A program made the position numbers and the translations under genes. A stretch of DNA of 46,347 bases from Mesohalobacter salilacus (GTDB taxonomy: Bacteria > Bacteroidota > Bacteroidia > Flavobacteriales > Flavobacteriaceae). The notes beneath the pieces were generated by a model that was given only the letters and a program-made list of their open reading frames with translations, had not been told where the DNA came from and did not search any database. Shown here in pieces: positions 1 through 8,712 of the stretch; the first letter of the stretch is position 1; each line of letters begins with the position of its first letter. The DNA lies in the NCBI GenBank assembly GCA_003931895.1, contig RRZV01000065.1:1-46347 (forward strand), in the 5' to 3' direction.

Positions 1-63
1 GTATTCAGTTATCAGTATTCAGTTATCAGTATTCAGTTATCAGTATTCAGTTATCAGTATTCA
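1..63. repeat. 14-bp tandem minisatellite at the window edge
   Basis: Four and a half head-to-tail copies of GTATTCAGTTATCA. The reverse complement of this unit differs by one base from the unit repeated at 46271-46347, so the window is flanked by inverted copies of one minisatellite. It has no coding capacity. Confidence 0.95.
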
Positions 64-97
64 TTTTATTATAAGCTTATACAATGACTGCCCACTT

Positions 98-472
98 TTA
101 ATCAATATTTTTCACTCCAAATTTAGTTGGATTTTTTATCATATTATTAATTAGTTTCCCAACTTCTATATTTCTCTTGTCTAAGTCGTTATAAATATCT
201 TTACTTATATATTGGCATTCTAAAGCAAATTCTATCCACACACTTGTTTCTGAATTTTCAGCATCAGAATCAGTAAGTTTACTTGTAAAGTGTTTAGGGT
301 ATCTTCTTTTTCTATAAGCTTCAGCCATATTTGAACACACAGACCTTGAACATCTTCTTATTTGGTCAGTTAGGGAGTAAGTTTCAGATTTTGGAAAAGA
401 TTTTGAAATTTCAAAAATTATCATAGAAAGCTCAAAAGCCTTTTTATAAGCTAACAATTTTTTAAAACCCAT
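98..472 (-). CDS. Four-helix-bundle protein (23S rRNA intervening-sequence protein family)
   Basis: A 124-residue protein that fits the family of small four-helix-bundle proteins first found in the intervening sequences of 23S rRNA genes. The N-terminal part has the usual pattern: a K-L-x-A-Y-x-K-A-F-E-L helix, then SLTDQIRRCSRSVCSNMAEAY at about residues 33-53, where family members typically read Q-I-x-R-A-x-x-S-x-x-x-N-I-A-E. Length is normal. The biochemical role of the family is unknown, and in Bacteroidota it is scattered through accessory DNA. There is no rRNA gene here. It stands alone between two repeat tracts (1-63 and 530-652), which agrees with arrival as a single mobile gene. Confidence 0.8.
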   Translation of the reverse strand: MGFKKLLAYKKAFELSMIIFEISKSFPKSETYSLTDQIRRCSRSVCSNMAEAYRKRRYPKHFTSKLTDSDAENSETSVWIEFALECQYISKDIYNDLDKRNIEVGKLINNMIKNPTKFGVKNID

Positions 473-529
473 TATTTTAAATTTTCAAACTAAAATTATA
501 CTATTACAGACTAATGCTAACTATTACTA

Positions 530-652
530 ATAATAACTGCCCACTGTAGACTGCTCACTGCCAAATGCCCACTGTAAACTGCTTACTGCCCACTGCCAAC
601 TGCCAACTCTCCAATGTTCACTTCTCAAATAGCTCACAACTCACAGCTCACT
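530..652. repeat. Degenerate ACTGCCCACTG-type low-complexity tract
   Basis: A run of irregular near-repeats built from ACTGCCCACTG, ACTGCTCACTG and CAACTGCC, lying between the four-helix-bundle gene and ffh. The complement of the same word family (CAGTGGGCAGT-like) forms the tract at 46130-46262. No ORF, tRNA or promoter is seen in it. Confidence 0.85.
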
Positions 653-658
653 AAAATA

Positions 659-1987
659 CTACTTCATCTGATTCATCATTTGCATGAGTTGTTTGCCACC
701 ACCACCTTGCATCATTTTCATCATTTTACTCATTTGTCCAAACTGTTTTAAAAGTTGATTAACCTCCTGAACACTGGTTCCAGAACCTTTTGCAATTCTT
801 CTTTTTCTACTGGCGTTGAAAAGTTTAGGGCTTTGGCGTTCTTCAGGTGTCATGGAATTGATAATAGCTTCAATACCCTTAAACGCATCATCGTCAATAT
901 CTACGTCTTTCATCATTTTGCCAGCGCCAGGAATCATACCCATGAGGTCTTTCATATTACCCATTTTCTTAACCTGCTGTATTTGCTTTAGAAAATCATC
1001 AAAGCCAAATTTATTTTTGGCGATTTTTTTCTGCATTTTACGGGCTTCTTCTTCATCGTATTGTTCTTGCGCACGTTCTACCAAAGAAACGACGTCACCC
1101 ATTCCCAAAATTCTGTCGGCCATACGCGAAGGGTAGAAAACATCTATAGCTTCCATTTTTTCTCCTGTACCAATAAATTTTAAAGGTTTGTCCACAACAG
1201 ATTTAATAGAAATAGCAGCACCACCACGAGTATCGCCATCCAACTTGGTTAAAACTACTCCATCGTAGTCCAAAACATCGTTAAATGCTTTTGCTGTATT
1301 TACAGCATCTTGTCCCGTCATCGCATCAACGACAAAAAGGGTCTCATTTGGTTTTACGGTGTTGTGAATACTTGAAATTTCTTTCATCAGGACTTCATCA
1401 ATAGCCAATCGCCCTGCAGTATCAATAATGACCACATCAAAGCCGTTGGCTTTAGCATGAGCAATAGCTCGTTCTGAAATTTTGACAGGATTTTTTTCTT
1501 CTTTATCGGAAAAGACTTCTACGCCAATTTGTTCACCAACAACATGAAGTTGGTCTATAGCAGCTGGTCTATATACATCGCCTGCAACGAGCAAAGGATT
1601 TTTTGCCTTTTTATTTTTAAGGAAGTTTGCTAATTTACCTGAAAATGTAGTTTTACCACTACCTTGCAAACCTGACATTAAAATAACACTTGGATTGCCA
1701 GATAAATCTAAACCTGCAGCATCGCCACCCATAAGTTCGGTCAATTCGTCTTTAACGATTTTGACCAAGAGCTCCCCTGGCTTAAGCGTTTTTAAAACAT
1801 TTTGCCCTAAAGCTTTCTCCTTAACGGTATTAGTAAAATTTTTGGCAATTTTGAAATTGACGTCGGCATCGACCAAGGCACGTCTAACTTCTTTTAAAGT
1901 TTCAGCAACATTGACTTCTGTGATTTGCCCATGACCTTTGAGCAGATGTAGAGCATTATCTAATTTATCACTTAAATTATCAAACAT
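659..1987 (-). CDS. ffh: Signal recognition particle protein Ffh
   Basis: Cytoplasmic GTPase that binds 4.5S RNA and hydrophobic signal sequences and delivers ribosomes to FtsY at the membrane. The 442 residues contain an N-terminal helical N domain, the GTPase G domain with P-loop GLQGSGKTT (106-114), DTAGR (189-193) and TKLDGD (247-252), and a methionine-rich M domain from about residue 300 that ends in a dense Met/Gln tail. Length and motif order are normal. The chosen ATG starts the NG domain correctly and lies about 23 bp downstream of a good Bacteroidota promoter at 2010-2041. It is probably monocistronic, since a gap of more than 180 bp follows before the next gene downstream. Confidence 0.98.
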   Translation of the reverse strand: MFDNLSDKLDNALHLLKGHGQITEVNVAETLKEVRRALVDADVNFKIAKNFTNTVKEKALGQNVLKTLKPGELLVKIVKDELTELMGGDAAGLDLSGNPSVILMSGLQGSGKTTFSGKLANFLKNKKAKNPLLVAGDVYRPAAIDQLHVVGEQIGVEVFSDKEEKNPVKISERAIAHAKANGFDVVIIDTAGRLAIDEVLMKEISSIHNTVKPNETLFVVDAMTGQDAVNTAKAFNDVLDYDGVVLTKLDGDTRGGAAISIKSVVDKPLKFIGTGEKMEAIDVFYPSRMADRILGMGDVVSLVERAQEQYDEEEARKMQKKIAKNKFGFDDFLKQIQQVKKMGNMKDLMGMIPGAGKMMKDVDIDDDAFKGIEAIINSMTPEERQSPKLFNASRKRRIAKGSGTSVQEVNQLLKQFGQMSKMMKMMQGGGGKQLMQMMNQMK

Positions 1988-2009
1988 AGTCTTTCAAAAT
2001 TTTAAGCTA

Positions 2010-2041
2010 CAAATTTAAGGAATTGAATTGGTTATGGACAA
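2010..2041 (-). promoter_or_regulatory. Bacteroidota-type promoter for ffh
   Basis: On the minus strand, TTG (2041-2039) is followed after 21 bp by TAAATTTG (2017-2010). This matches the TTG / TAnnTTTG consensus of Bacteroidota primary promoters and lies just upstream of the ffh start codon. Confidence 0.7.
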
Positions 2042-2202
2042 GTTTCATCCATATAAATAAAACTGGATGTTGATTCTTTTTGGTTTATATATGAGTGTGC
2101 TTTTTTTGATTTCTTAAGTGTGTGTAACTAATGATTCAACTTTTAGTTAGCTGTTCCTGAGAAAATTTATCTTTAATTTTTTAAAAAGTTGTGGGATTAA
2201 GT

Positions 2203-3918
2203 TTAGCCTAAACCTAATTCTTTTTCAATTTCAGCAATTTTATTATCTAATGCTATTGATTTTTTTTGAAAATCCTCAACTTTATCTAATGTCGTATTCA
2301 CACTAATATAAAACTTAATTTTAGGCTCTGTTCCGCTTGGTCTGGCCGCAACTTTAGTTCCATTTTCAGTATAATAAATTAGTACGTTGGATTGGGGAAT
2401 ATCTAGTTTTAAAGTTTCATGATTTTGAAGATTTTTAGCCGTTGAGTTTTGGTAGTCTTCAACTAAAACCACTTTTTCACCATAAATTTCTTTTAAAGGA
2501 AGATTCCTGAGGTCTTTCATTTTTTGTTGGATTTCCTTTTGCCCCTGAATTCCTTTTTTAACTAAGGCGACTAATTTTTCTTTATAAAGCCCATGCTCAG
2601 TATAAAGTTCAATTAGTTTTTTATATAAAGAAGAGTTTTTGGATTTTAAATGAGCTGCAATTTCACAAATAAGTAGAGTAGAGGTAACGGCATCTTTGTC
2701 TCGTACAAAATCGCCAACCATAAACCCAAAGCTTTCTTCTCCACCACCTATAAAATTTTTGTCTGGATTGGTTTTTATCAAATCAGCAATCCACTTAAAA
2801 CCTGTTAAGGTTTCCTTGTATTCAACACCATAGTTTTCTGTCAAGACGCGCATCATAGGCGTAGAAACTATTGTAGATGCAACAAATTCATTACCCTTTA
2901 AATTAACTTTGCATTCTTCTAATAGAAACCAAGTCATCAAAACCATAGTTTGATTACCGTTTAGCAACATCATGTTTTGGTCGTTATCTCTTACTGCAAC
3001 ACCTAAGCGGTCGCCATCAGGATCAGTACCAATAACAATGTCGCTATCATTTTTATCTGCAAGTTCCAAAGCCATTTTAAGCGCCTCAGGCTCTTCAGGA
3101 TTAGGAGACTTTACGGTTGGGAAATCGCCATTAGGTTCAGCCTGTTCCTTAACAATTTCAACTTGAGTATAGCCAGCTTGTGATAAAGTATCTGGAATTA
3201 ATTTTATAGAAGTTCCGTGTATTGAAGTGAATACAATTTTTAAATCTTCTCGAGCAGATTGAGAAATGTTTTTTTGACCGTTTTTTATAGAATCCTTAAT
3301 GAATTTTTCATCAATATCTTTTCCTATAAAAGAAATTAGCTCGTCATTAGGTTGAAACGAAATATCTTTAAACTGTAAACTATTTATTTCCTCTATAATC
3401 TCTTGGTCTTGTGGTGGCACCAATTGACCGCCATCTTCCCAATATACTTTATAGCCGTTGTATTCTGGCGGATTGTGACTTGCAGTTAACACAATTCCAC
3501 ATTGGCAATCTAGTTGTTTAAGTGCGTAAGATAACTCAGGTGTAGGTCTTAAATCTTCAAAGAGAAACACTTTGACTCCATTAGAAGAAAACACATCAGC
3601 TACAATTTTAGCAAGACTTTGACTGTTATGTCTGCAATCGTATGCTATTGCTACTTTGTGTTGCTCATTAGGAAAGACTTTCTTTAAGTAATTAGATATA
3701 CCTTGTGTGTTTTTTCCTAAAGTATATTTATTGATTCGGTTAGTTCCAACACCCATAATACCACGCATTCCACCAGTTCCGAAGTTGATATTTGTATAGA
3801 AAGCATCTTCTAATGTTGGTAAATCGTTTTCGATAAGATGTTGAACAGATTTTTGAGTGTCTATATCAAATGGCTGAGACAACCATTCTTGAGCTTTTTC
3901 TATAATTTCTTGTTTCAT
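2203..3918 (-). CDS. Phospho-sugar mutase (phosphoglucomutase/phosphomannomutase family)
   Basis: A 571-residue alpha-D-phosphohexomutase, probably interconverting hexose 1- and 6-phosphates for glycan or glycogen metabolism. All four family motifs are present: the phosphoserine loop TASHNP (145-150, active Ser147), the Mg-binding DPDGDR (299-304), the sugar-binding GGEESFG (392-398) and the phosphate-binding RPSGTEPK (526-533). Length matches the larger PgcA-like branch rather than the 450-residue ManB or GlmM type. The start is 2 bp after the stop of the upstream glycosyltransferase gene, so the two are co-transcribed. Whether glucose or mannose phosphate is preferred cannot be read from the sequence. 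Confidence 0.93.
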   Translation of the reverse strand: MKQEIIEKAQEWLSQPFDIDTQKSVQHLIENDLPTLEDAFYTNINFGTGGMRGIMGVGTNRINKYTLGKNTQGISNYLKKVFPNEQHKVAIAYDCRHNSQSLAKIVADVFSSNGVKVFLFEDLRPTPELSYALKQLDCQCGIVLTASHNPPEYNGYKVYWEDGGQLVPPQDQEIIEEINSLQFKDISFQPNDELISFIGKDIDEKFIKDSIKNGQKNISQSAREDLKIVFTSIHGTSIKLIPDTLSQAGYTQVEIVKEQAEPNGDFPTVKSPNPEEPEALKMALELADKNDSDIVIGTDPDGDRLGVAVRDNDQNMMLLNGNQTMVLMTWFLLEECKVNLKGNEFVASTIVSTPMMRVLTENYGVEYKETLTGFKWIADLIKTNPDKNFIGGGEESFGFMVGDFVRDKDAVTSTLLICEIAAHLKSKNSSLYKKLIELYTEHGLYKEKLVALVKKGIQGQKEIQQKMKDLRNLPLKEIYGEKVVLVEDYQNSTAKNLQNHETLKLDIPQSNVLIYYTENGTKVAARPSGTEPKIKFYISVNTTLDKVEDFQKKSIALDNKIAEIEKELGLG

Positions 3919-3920
3919 TA

Positions 3921-4871
3921 TTAAATTTTTTCTGAAATATTATATCTGAATTTTGTAGATTGGTTATTTAAAATCAGCTCGCCAATAAAACCAGCTAAGA
4001 ATAATTGTACACCAATAATCATACTGGCTAATGCAATATAAAAAAACGGATTATCGACGACCAAGATATTAGGCAGACCATTATAAAGTTTATAAAGTTT
4101 TGAGGCACCAATATAAATTGCTGAAAGCAAACCAATCACAAACATTAAAACACCGAGTGCACCAAAAAAATGCATAGGACGTTTGCCAAACCTTGAAAAA
4201 AACCAAAGCGAAACCAAATCTAAAAAACCATTGATAAATCGTTCGGCTCCAAATTTAGTCTGTCCAAATTTCCGGGCTTGATGCTTAACAGGTTTTTCAT
4301 CAATGCGTGTAAAACCTTCATTTTTTGCTAAAACCGGAATATAACGATGCATTTCACCTTTAACATCTATAGATTTTATAACATCTTTCCTGTAAGCTTT
4401 TAATCCACAATTAAAATCGTGTAGTTTTAATCCAGAAGTTTTTCTTGCGGCGTAATTAAAGAGCTTAGAAGGTAAATTTTTAAATAAAATAGAGTCGTAG
4501 CGTTTCTTTTTCCAGCCTGATAAAATATCGAGCTTATTTTTTTCTAAAATATTTATCATTTCAGGAATTTCTTCAGGACTATCTTGAAGGTCAGCATCCA
4601 TTGTAAAAACAATATCGCCTTCAGCAATATTAAAACCAGCGTGTAGAGCTTGAGATTTACCGTAATTTTTTGAAAATCGAATCGCTTTTATTTCGGGATT
4701 ATTTTTCTTTAATTTTTTAATGATAGTCCAAGAATTGTCTGAACTGCCATCATCTATAAAAATAATCTCGTAATTAAATTTGTTGTCATCTAAAACTTTT
4801 TTTAACCAAGCATGTAACTCAGGTAGTGACTCAGCTTCATTTAGTAAAGGAATGACAATGGAAATTTGCAT
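3921..4871 (-). CDS. Family 2 glycosyltransferase with two C-terminal membrane helices
   Basis: A 316-residue GT2 enzyme of the polyprenyl-phosphate sugar synthase (DPM1/GtrB-like) type. The GT-A fold starts at residue 1 with ISIVIPLLNEAESL. DDGSSD lies at 40-45 and the metal-binding DAD at 92-94, followed by LQDSPEEIP, which is typical of dolichyl- or undecaprenyl-phosphate glycosyltransferases. Two membrane helices at about 233-255 and 276-300 hold it in the inner membrane. It probably loads a hexose onto a lipid carrier. It lies between DUF4199 and the phosphosugar mutase with 2-3 bp gaps, so nucleotide-sugar supply and lipid glycosylation may be linked. The sugar is unknown. Confidence 0.92.
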   Translation of the reverse strand: MQISIVIPLLNEAESLPELHAWLKKVLDDNKFNYEIIFIDDGSSDNSWTIIKKLKKNNPEIKAIRFSKNYGKSQALHAGFNIAEGDIVFTMDADLQDSPEEIPEMINILEKNKLDILSGWKKKRYDSILFKNLPSKLFNYAARKTSGLKLHDFNCGLKAYRKDVIKSIDVKGEMHRYIPVLAKNEGFTRIDEKPVKHQARKFGQTKFGAERFINGFLDLVSLWFFSRFGKRPMHFFGALGVLMFVIGLLSAIYIGASKLYKLYNGLPNILVVDNPFFYIALASMIIGVQLFLAGFIGELILNNQSTKFRYNISEKI

Positions 4872-4874
4872 GAA

Positions 4875-5381
4875 TTAATTTTTCTTAATCAAACCGACAA
4901 TTAAACTTATAATAAAAGACTTGAAGAGTAAATTAAATAAAGCAAATGTAGCTAAAGTAAAAGGAGCAAGCATAGTCTCAATCATTTGTTTAGACTGCTC
5001 AAACTGATTTTTAGGCATATTACTACTTGCTTGTTCTAAGGCGATTTTGCTTTCTTCTATTTGTTTTGGAATGAATTCGATATCTACAGACTTATAATGT
5101 AAATAGGTATATATAGCATAAATTAAACCGCTAATTAAGCCTACAATTAAACCAATTTTTAAGGCTTGACTTAGTTTTAGAATATTATTGTTAGCTATTT
5201 TATACTGATGTATAGGTACAAAAACTAATAATACTGCAACTGATACAGAAATTATAGACATAAGTAAATTACTTTCAAAATTAAACTTGAAACTAAGCCA
5301 TAATAATACAGACGAGTACAATCCAAAAATGATTCCGTAGTTAATACTTTGTTTTTTATAATCTGAGTTTTGGTTTTCCAT
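4875..5381 (-). CDS. DUF4199 membrane protein
   Basis: A 168-residue inner membrane protein of the Bacteroidota DUF4199 family, of unknown function. Hydrophobic segments lie at about residues 14-30, 34-52, 68-90 and near the C-terminus (FALFNLLFKSFIISLIVGLI), with a charged glutamine- and lysine-rich loop between the third and fourth, as usual in this family. I start it at the Met of MENQNSDYKK (5381), not at the longer ATG at 5435, because a TATATTTG promoter box at 5405-5398 lies inside the longer version and its first 18 residues look untranslated. It is the first gene of an operon with the glycosyltransferase and mutase. Confidence 0.85.
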   Translation of the reverse strand: MENQNSDYKKQSINYGIIFGLYSSVLLWLSFKFNFESNLLMSIISVSVAVLLVFVPIHQYKIANNNILKLSQALKIGLIVGLISGLIYAIYTYLHYKSVDIEFIPKQIEESKIALEQASSNMPKNQFEQSKQMIETMLAPFTLATFALFNLLFKSFIISLIVGLIKKN

Positions 5382-5397
5382 AGATTTAAAATCTAAG

Positions 5398-5405
5398 CAA
5401 ATATA
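5398..5405 (-). promoter_or_regulatory. Candidate -7 box for the DUF4199 operon
   Basis: TATATTTG on the minus strand (TAnnTTTG consensus), 17 bp upstream of the chosen ATG. No well-spaced TTG partner is seen. Confidence 0.4.
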
Positions 5406-5525
5406 AAACAAATCAATTGAGCAGAATTGACTCAAATTAAATATTAAACGAGGATTATTGAGATTTAGAGAAAAAATAAAATTAATAATAATGTATTTAT
5501 TAATTTTTTATATCCAAAAAAATAT

Positions 5526-5533
5526 TAATTTTG
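5526..5533 (+). promoter_or_regulatory. Candidate -7 box for the tRNA-Arg cluster
   Basis: TAATTTTG fits TAnnTTTG and ends 36 bp before the first tRNA-like copy at 5569. No TTG is found at the right distance upstream. Confidence 0.4.
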
Positions 5534-5568
5534 CAACCCAAATAAATTAAACCGTTATTAAGTTTATC

Positions 5569-5624
5569 GGTCGCGTAGCTCAGCTGGATAGAGCATTCCG
5601 ACGTCAAAGTCGGAACGGTCACAG
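5569..5624 (+). pseudogene. tRNA-Arg-like pseudogene, copy 1 (3' end missing)
   Basis: The first 26 bases match the intact tRNA-Arg at 5678 exactly (acceptor 5' strand and D arm). Then the anticodon arm is replaced by a 20-nt hairpin (TTCCGAC, 6-nt loop, GTCGGAA) in place of the normal 17 nt. The sequence leaves tRNA homology in the T arm after CGGTCACAG, so the T loop and 3' acceptor strand are absent. It cannot make a normal tRNA. Confidence 0.85.
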
Positions 5625-5677
5625 TTTTTTGAAATATTGAAATAAATTTTTATACTATTTAATTTAGAAATTAAAAA

Positions 5678-5751
5678 GGTCGCGTAGCTCAGCTGGATAG
5701 AGCATTTGCCTTCTAAGCAAACGGTCACAGGTTCGAATCCTGTCGCGATCA
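5678..5751 (+). tRNA. tRNA-Arg (anticodon TCT)
   Basis: A complete 74-nt cloverleaf: acceptor GGTCGCG pairs with CGCGATC (one G-U pair), D arm GCTC/GAGC, anticodon stem TTTGC/GCAAA with loop CTTCTAA (anticodon TCT at 5712-5714, reads AGA), T arm ACAGG-TTCGAAT-CCTGT, discriminator A. CCA is not encoded. A strong terminator follows directly. It is the only intact member of a four-copy array (5569, 5678, 6026, 6223). Confidence 0.96.
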
Positions 5752-5752
5752 C

Positions 5753-6092
<340 letters not shown>

Positions 6093-6096
6093 CTTT

Positions 6097-6123
6097 AAAA
6101 CCTCGCATTCGCGAGGTTTTTTT
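6097..6123 (+). terminator. Rho-independent terminator after tRNA-like copy 3
   Basis: AAAACCTCGC - ATTC - GCGAGGTTTT is a perfect 10-bp stem followed by more T residues. It is placed after the copy exactly as the terminator at 5753 follows the true tRNA, but its stem sequence is different. Confidence 0.88.
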
Positions 6124-6130
6124 GTTTTTA

Positions 6131-6216
6131 TAAAGTATACAGTATACCCTTCACAGAGTGAAGTTATGGAAAAGGAAAGAGAGGTTAAGTCTAAAAAACA
6201 CCCAAAAACTTGTTAA
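6131..6216 (+). pseudogene. Internally deleted second GIY-YIG copy
   Basis: In one open frame the translation reads YTVYPSQSEVMEKEREVKSK and stops at TAA 6214. It joins the N-terminal signature (compare YTYILYS) directly to the C-terminal EREIKSKK region of the gene at 5790, so the nuclease core is missing. After a frame change the sequence runs into the same KLIAG/D-arm junction. Like the intact copy it is followed by a tRNA-like sequence. Confidence 0.65.
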
Positions 6217-6222
6217 AAAATT

Positions 6223-6276
6223 GATAGCTGGATAGAGCATCCCGACAGTTAAGTCGGGACGGTCACAGGTTCGAAT
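6223..6276 (+). pseudogene. tRNA-Arg-like pseudogene, copy 4 (both ends missing)
   Basis: It runs from GATAGCTGGATAGAGC through the hairpin TCCCGAC-AGTTAA-GTCGGGA to CGGTCACAGGTTCGAAT and then loses homology, so both acceptor strands are absent. Its hairpin differs from copy 3 only in the loop. Confidence 0.8.
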
Positions 6277-6754
6277 TTAGGATGTATGGAACAGATTATA
6301 AGACCTCTTACAATTTCATGATTTTGGGTTATTTGAATCAGATAGTCTTCAGCAAACATTCTTAAATAAAGTAAAATAATATACTTTTAAAATTCACTTA
6401 ATGAGTGATTTATGCAAACATTTCCAATAATTGTGTAACTCACCAATCTATGCTATACCTTACTTTGGTCAAAGTTCAAAAATGTCATTTAAAAAATTTT
6501 GGCTTAGTCAATCCGAGCCAATAAATTGAAGTATGTTTTTGGAAATACTTTCAAAATAGTAAAGGAACGCCCTTTAGTAAAATACATTTAAAATTTTCAC
6601 CAGATATCTATTCAAGCAAACAATCCTCTATTTTGTAAAGTTTAGAAAGAAAAAATAAGTTTTCGGGATGTTATAGAAACTAAAAGCAGAAAAATGATTG
6701 ATTTAATTATAAATCATTAGAACCGCCTTGCTAACAAGAAAAAATTTAAAAATA
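6277..6754. other. Gene-poor stretch before the MscS gene
   Basis: About 480 bp with no convincing gene. A 27-codon frame begins at the ATG of AGGATGTATGGA (about 6282) but has no recognisable similarity. No tRNA, terminator or TAnnTTTG promoter stands out. It may be decayed sequence left by the tRNA / GIY-YIG array. Confidence 0.5.
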
Positions 6755-7678
6755 ATGAATCAAGACATAAAAACACAAATGAAAGCCCCTGTAGAAACGG
6801 TCATAGAAAAATTAGAAGGTTGGCTCGATACCTTTATAAATATGATTCCTAACATGGCGGTGGCCTTGTTGCTATTAATCATCTTTCTTGTTGTAGCCAG
6901 ACTAGGAAGTAAACTATTTATAAAAGTGTACACCAAAGCCTCAAAAAATGAATCTTTAGGGCATTTATTTTCCACTTTCGTTTATGCAATAATCTTGGGT
7001 ATTGGTTTAATTATTATGCTTGGTGTGCTCGGACTAGATAAGGCATTAACCTCAGTCATCGCAGGGATAGGTGTTTTAGGTTTAGTATTGGGTTTTGCTT
7101 TTCAGGATATCGCTGCAGATTTTATTTCAGGAGCTATACTGGCCTTTAGGAGACCTTTTAAAATTGGGGATATTATTGAAGTAAAAGATACTATGGGCAT
7201 AGTAAGTAGAACTGACTTACGGGTTACAGTGGTTGAGACCTTTAAGGGCCAAGAAGTTTACATTCCAAATAAAGACATCTTACAAAGTGCCATTTACAAT
7301 TTTTCAACCCTAGCAAAAAGGCGAATTGATATCACCGTAGGAGTTTCTTACGCAGAAGATCTGGATACAGTTGAAAAGATTGTGTTAAGTACCATAAAAG
7401 ATTTAGACGGAGTGATTAATAAAGAATTGATTGTTTTTGACTATGCTGAATTTGACTCCAGTTCAATCAATTTTAATATTCGATTTTGGATAGAATATCC
7501 CGGAGAGCCCACCTACTTCAAGATGAAAAATAAAGCCATTAAAGCTATTAAAAGTGCATTTAATGAACATGGTATTACGATTCCTTTTCCAATTCGCACA
7601 CTGGATTTTGGAATTAAAGGGGGACAAAAACTCTCCCAAATGGAATTGAATGGAGCTAAAGAATTGACTAACAAATAG
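6755..7678 (+). CDS. Small-conductance mechanosensitive channel, MscS family
   Basis: A 307-residue inner-membrane channel that opens under membrane tension to release osmolytes after hypo-osmotic shock. Helices lie at about 33-55 and 72-95, and a glycine/alanine-rich pore helix at about 100-125 (VIAGIGVLGLVLGFAFQDIA) lines the channel. The beta domain follows (RPFKIGDIIEV, then VYIPNKDI), and the alpha/beta vestibule extends to the C-terminus. Length is close to E. coli MscS (286). I start at the ATG at 6755, preceded by an A-rich leader; an in-frame TTG at 6728 would add nine unlikely residues. It is first in a run of plus-strand stress-related genes. Confidence 0.95.
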   Translation: MNQDIKTQMKAPVETVIEKLEGWLDTFINMIPNMAVALLLLIIFLVVARLGSKLFIKVYTKASKNESLGHLFSTFVYAIILGIGLIIMLGVLGLDKALTSVIAGIGVLGLVLGFAFQDIAADFISGAILAFRRPFKIGDIIEVKDTMGIVSRTDLRVTVVETFKGQEVYIPNKDILQSAIYNFSTLAKRRIDITVGVSYAEDLDTVEKIVLSTIKDLDGVINKELIVFDYAEFDSSSINFNIRFWIEYPGEPTYFKMKNKAIKAIKSAFNEHGITIPFPIRTLDFGIKGGQKLSQMELNGAKELTNK

Positions 7679-7782
7679 ATTAATAGATCTAAAGTTTTTG
7701 AAGTTTTTCAGATCAATTTCAACCTTTAGAGGAATTAAAGTAGACAGATACTCTTTAATTAAATAATTAAAATATAAAATAC

Positions 7783-8552
7783 ATGAAACAAAGTGTTAAA
7801 AGTCTCATCGGTTTCACAATAGGAGCAACTGATGGCGTGATAGGAAAAGTAAAAGAACTTTACTTTGATGATGAAACATGGGTGGTACGCTACCTGATTG
7901 TAGATACAGGCAATTGGCTCTCCGGACGAGTAGTACTTATTTCTACTGAAGCTATTGTAAATACTGATTGGGACGGCAGAATATTTTCAGTTAATCTCAC
8001 CAAATTACAAATTAAAAATAGTCCCAATATAGATACAGATCTTCCCGTTTCACGGCAACAAGAGATTCAATTGCAAAAGTATTATCCTTGGGTGAAGTAT
8101 TGGGGTGCAGGATATTATGGAGGAACCAGTGGCGAAATGGCTGTTAGCCCGGGTCCATTAGCAATGGGTCTGCCCAGAACTAATTTCACCGAAGAAAAAA
8201 CTGAGCAAGAAAAGAATGCAGATATCCATTTACGAAGTACTAATAAAGTAATGGATTATAACATTAAAGCAACTGATGGAGAAATTGGTGATGTGGAAGA
8301 TTTTATACTGAACCAAACCAAATGGGAGATTAGTTTTTTGATAGTTAATACTGGTAATTGGTTACCGGTAAAAAAGTATTGATCTCGCCAAAGTTAATCA
8401 ATGCGATTGATTGGGAAAATGCGAATGTAAGTGTTGATACTTCGGTAGCCTACATAAAAGGCAGTCCTGAATATGACCCTGCTCAATTGATAAAAGTTAT
8501 TAAACATGATAAGCTTAACCAACATTATGTTGACTTAACATCCCATAGCTAA
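7783..8552 (+). pseudogene. Two-domain PRC-barrel protein, frameshifted
   Basis: Two PRC-barrel repeats in tandem. Repeat 1 starts at about residue 7 (SLIGFTIGATDGVIGKVKE) and contains YLIVDTGNWLSGRVVLIS. Repeat 2 starts at about 148 (DYNIKATDGEIGDVEDF) and contains FLIVNTGNWLP. At 8364-8370 the reading CCGGTAAAAAAG breaks the frame and the first ORF ends in VKKY; adding one G restores GKKVLISPKLINAIDW in the next frame, to a stop at 8552. Family members are about 250 residues, so one base is missing. This is a true one-base deletion or a sequencing error. PRC-barrel proteins of this type often sit in stress clusters in Bacteroidota; their ligand is unknown. Confidence 0.88.
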
Positions 8553-8712
8553 ATCATGCTATTTACGATGAGTGCACAATACAAGTTGAAACTTAACTAT
8601 ATGAACATTCAATTTTTTACTACAAATACAAATAAAACAGATCTGCTATCTTAATAAATGACAGCGTTTCGTTTTGGTGGAACAGCTAATTAATACCATG
8701 TAGAACACTACC

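Noticed and set aside
1-63. CRISPR array
   Set aside because: The repeats are contiguous 14-bp units without spacers, and no cas gene is present.
5382-5435. Longer DUF4199 N-terminus from the ATG at 5435
   Set aside because: It would place a TAnnTTTG promoter box inside the gene, and the extra residues do not fit the family start.
5564-5752. Minus-strand 62-codon ORF over the tRNA-Arg copies
   Set aside because: It is the antisense of the tRNA-like copy 1 and the intact tRNA; the protein sequence is just translated tRNA.
6728-6754. TTG start for the MscS channel
   Set aside because: The ATG at 6755 has the normal A-rich leader, and the added residues are not channel-like.
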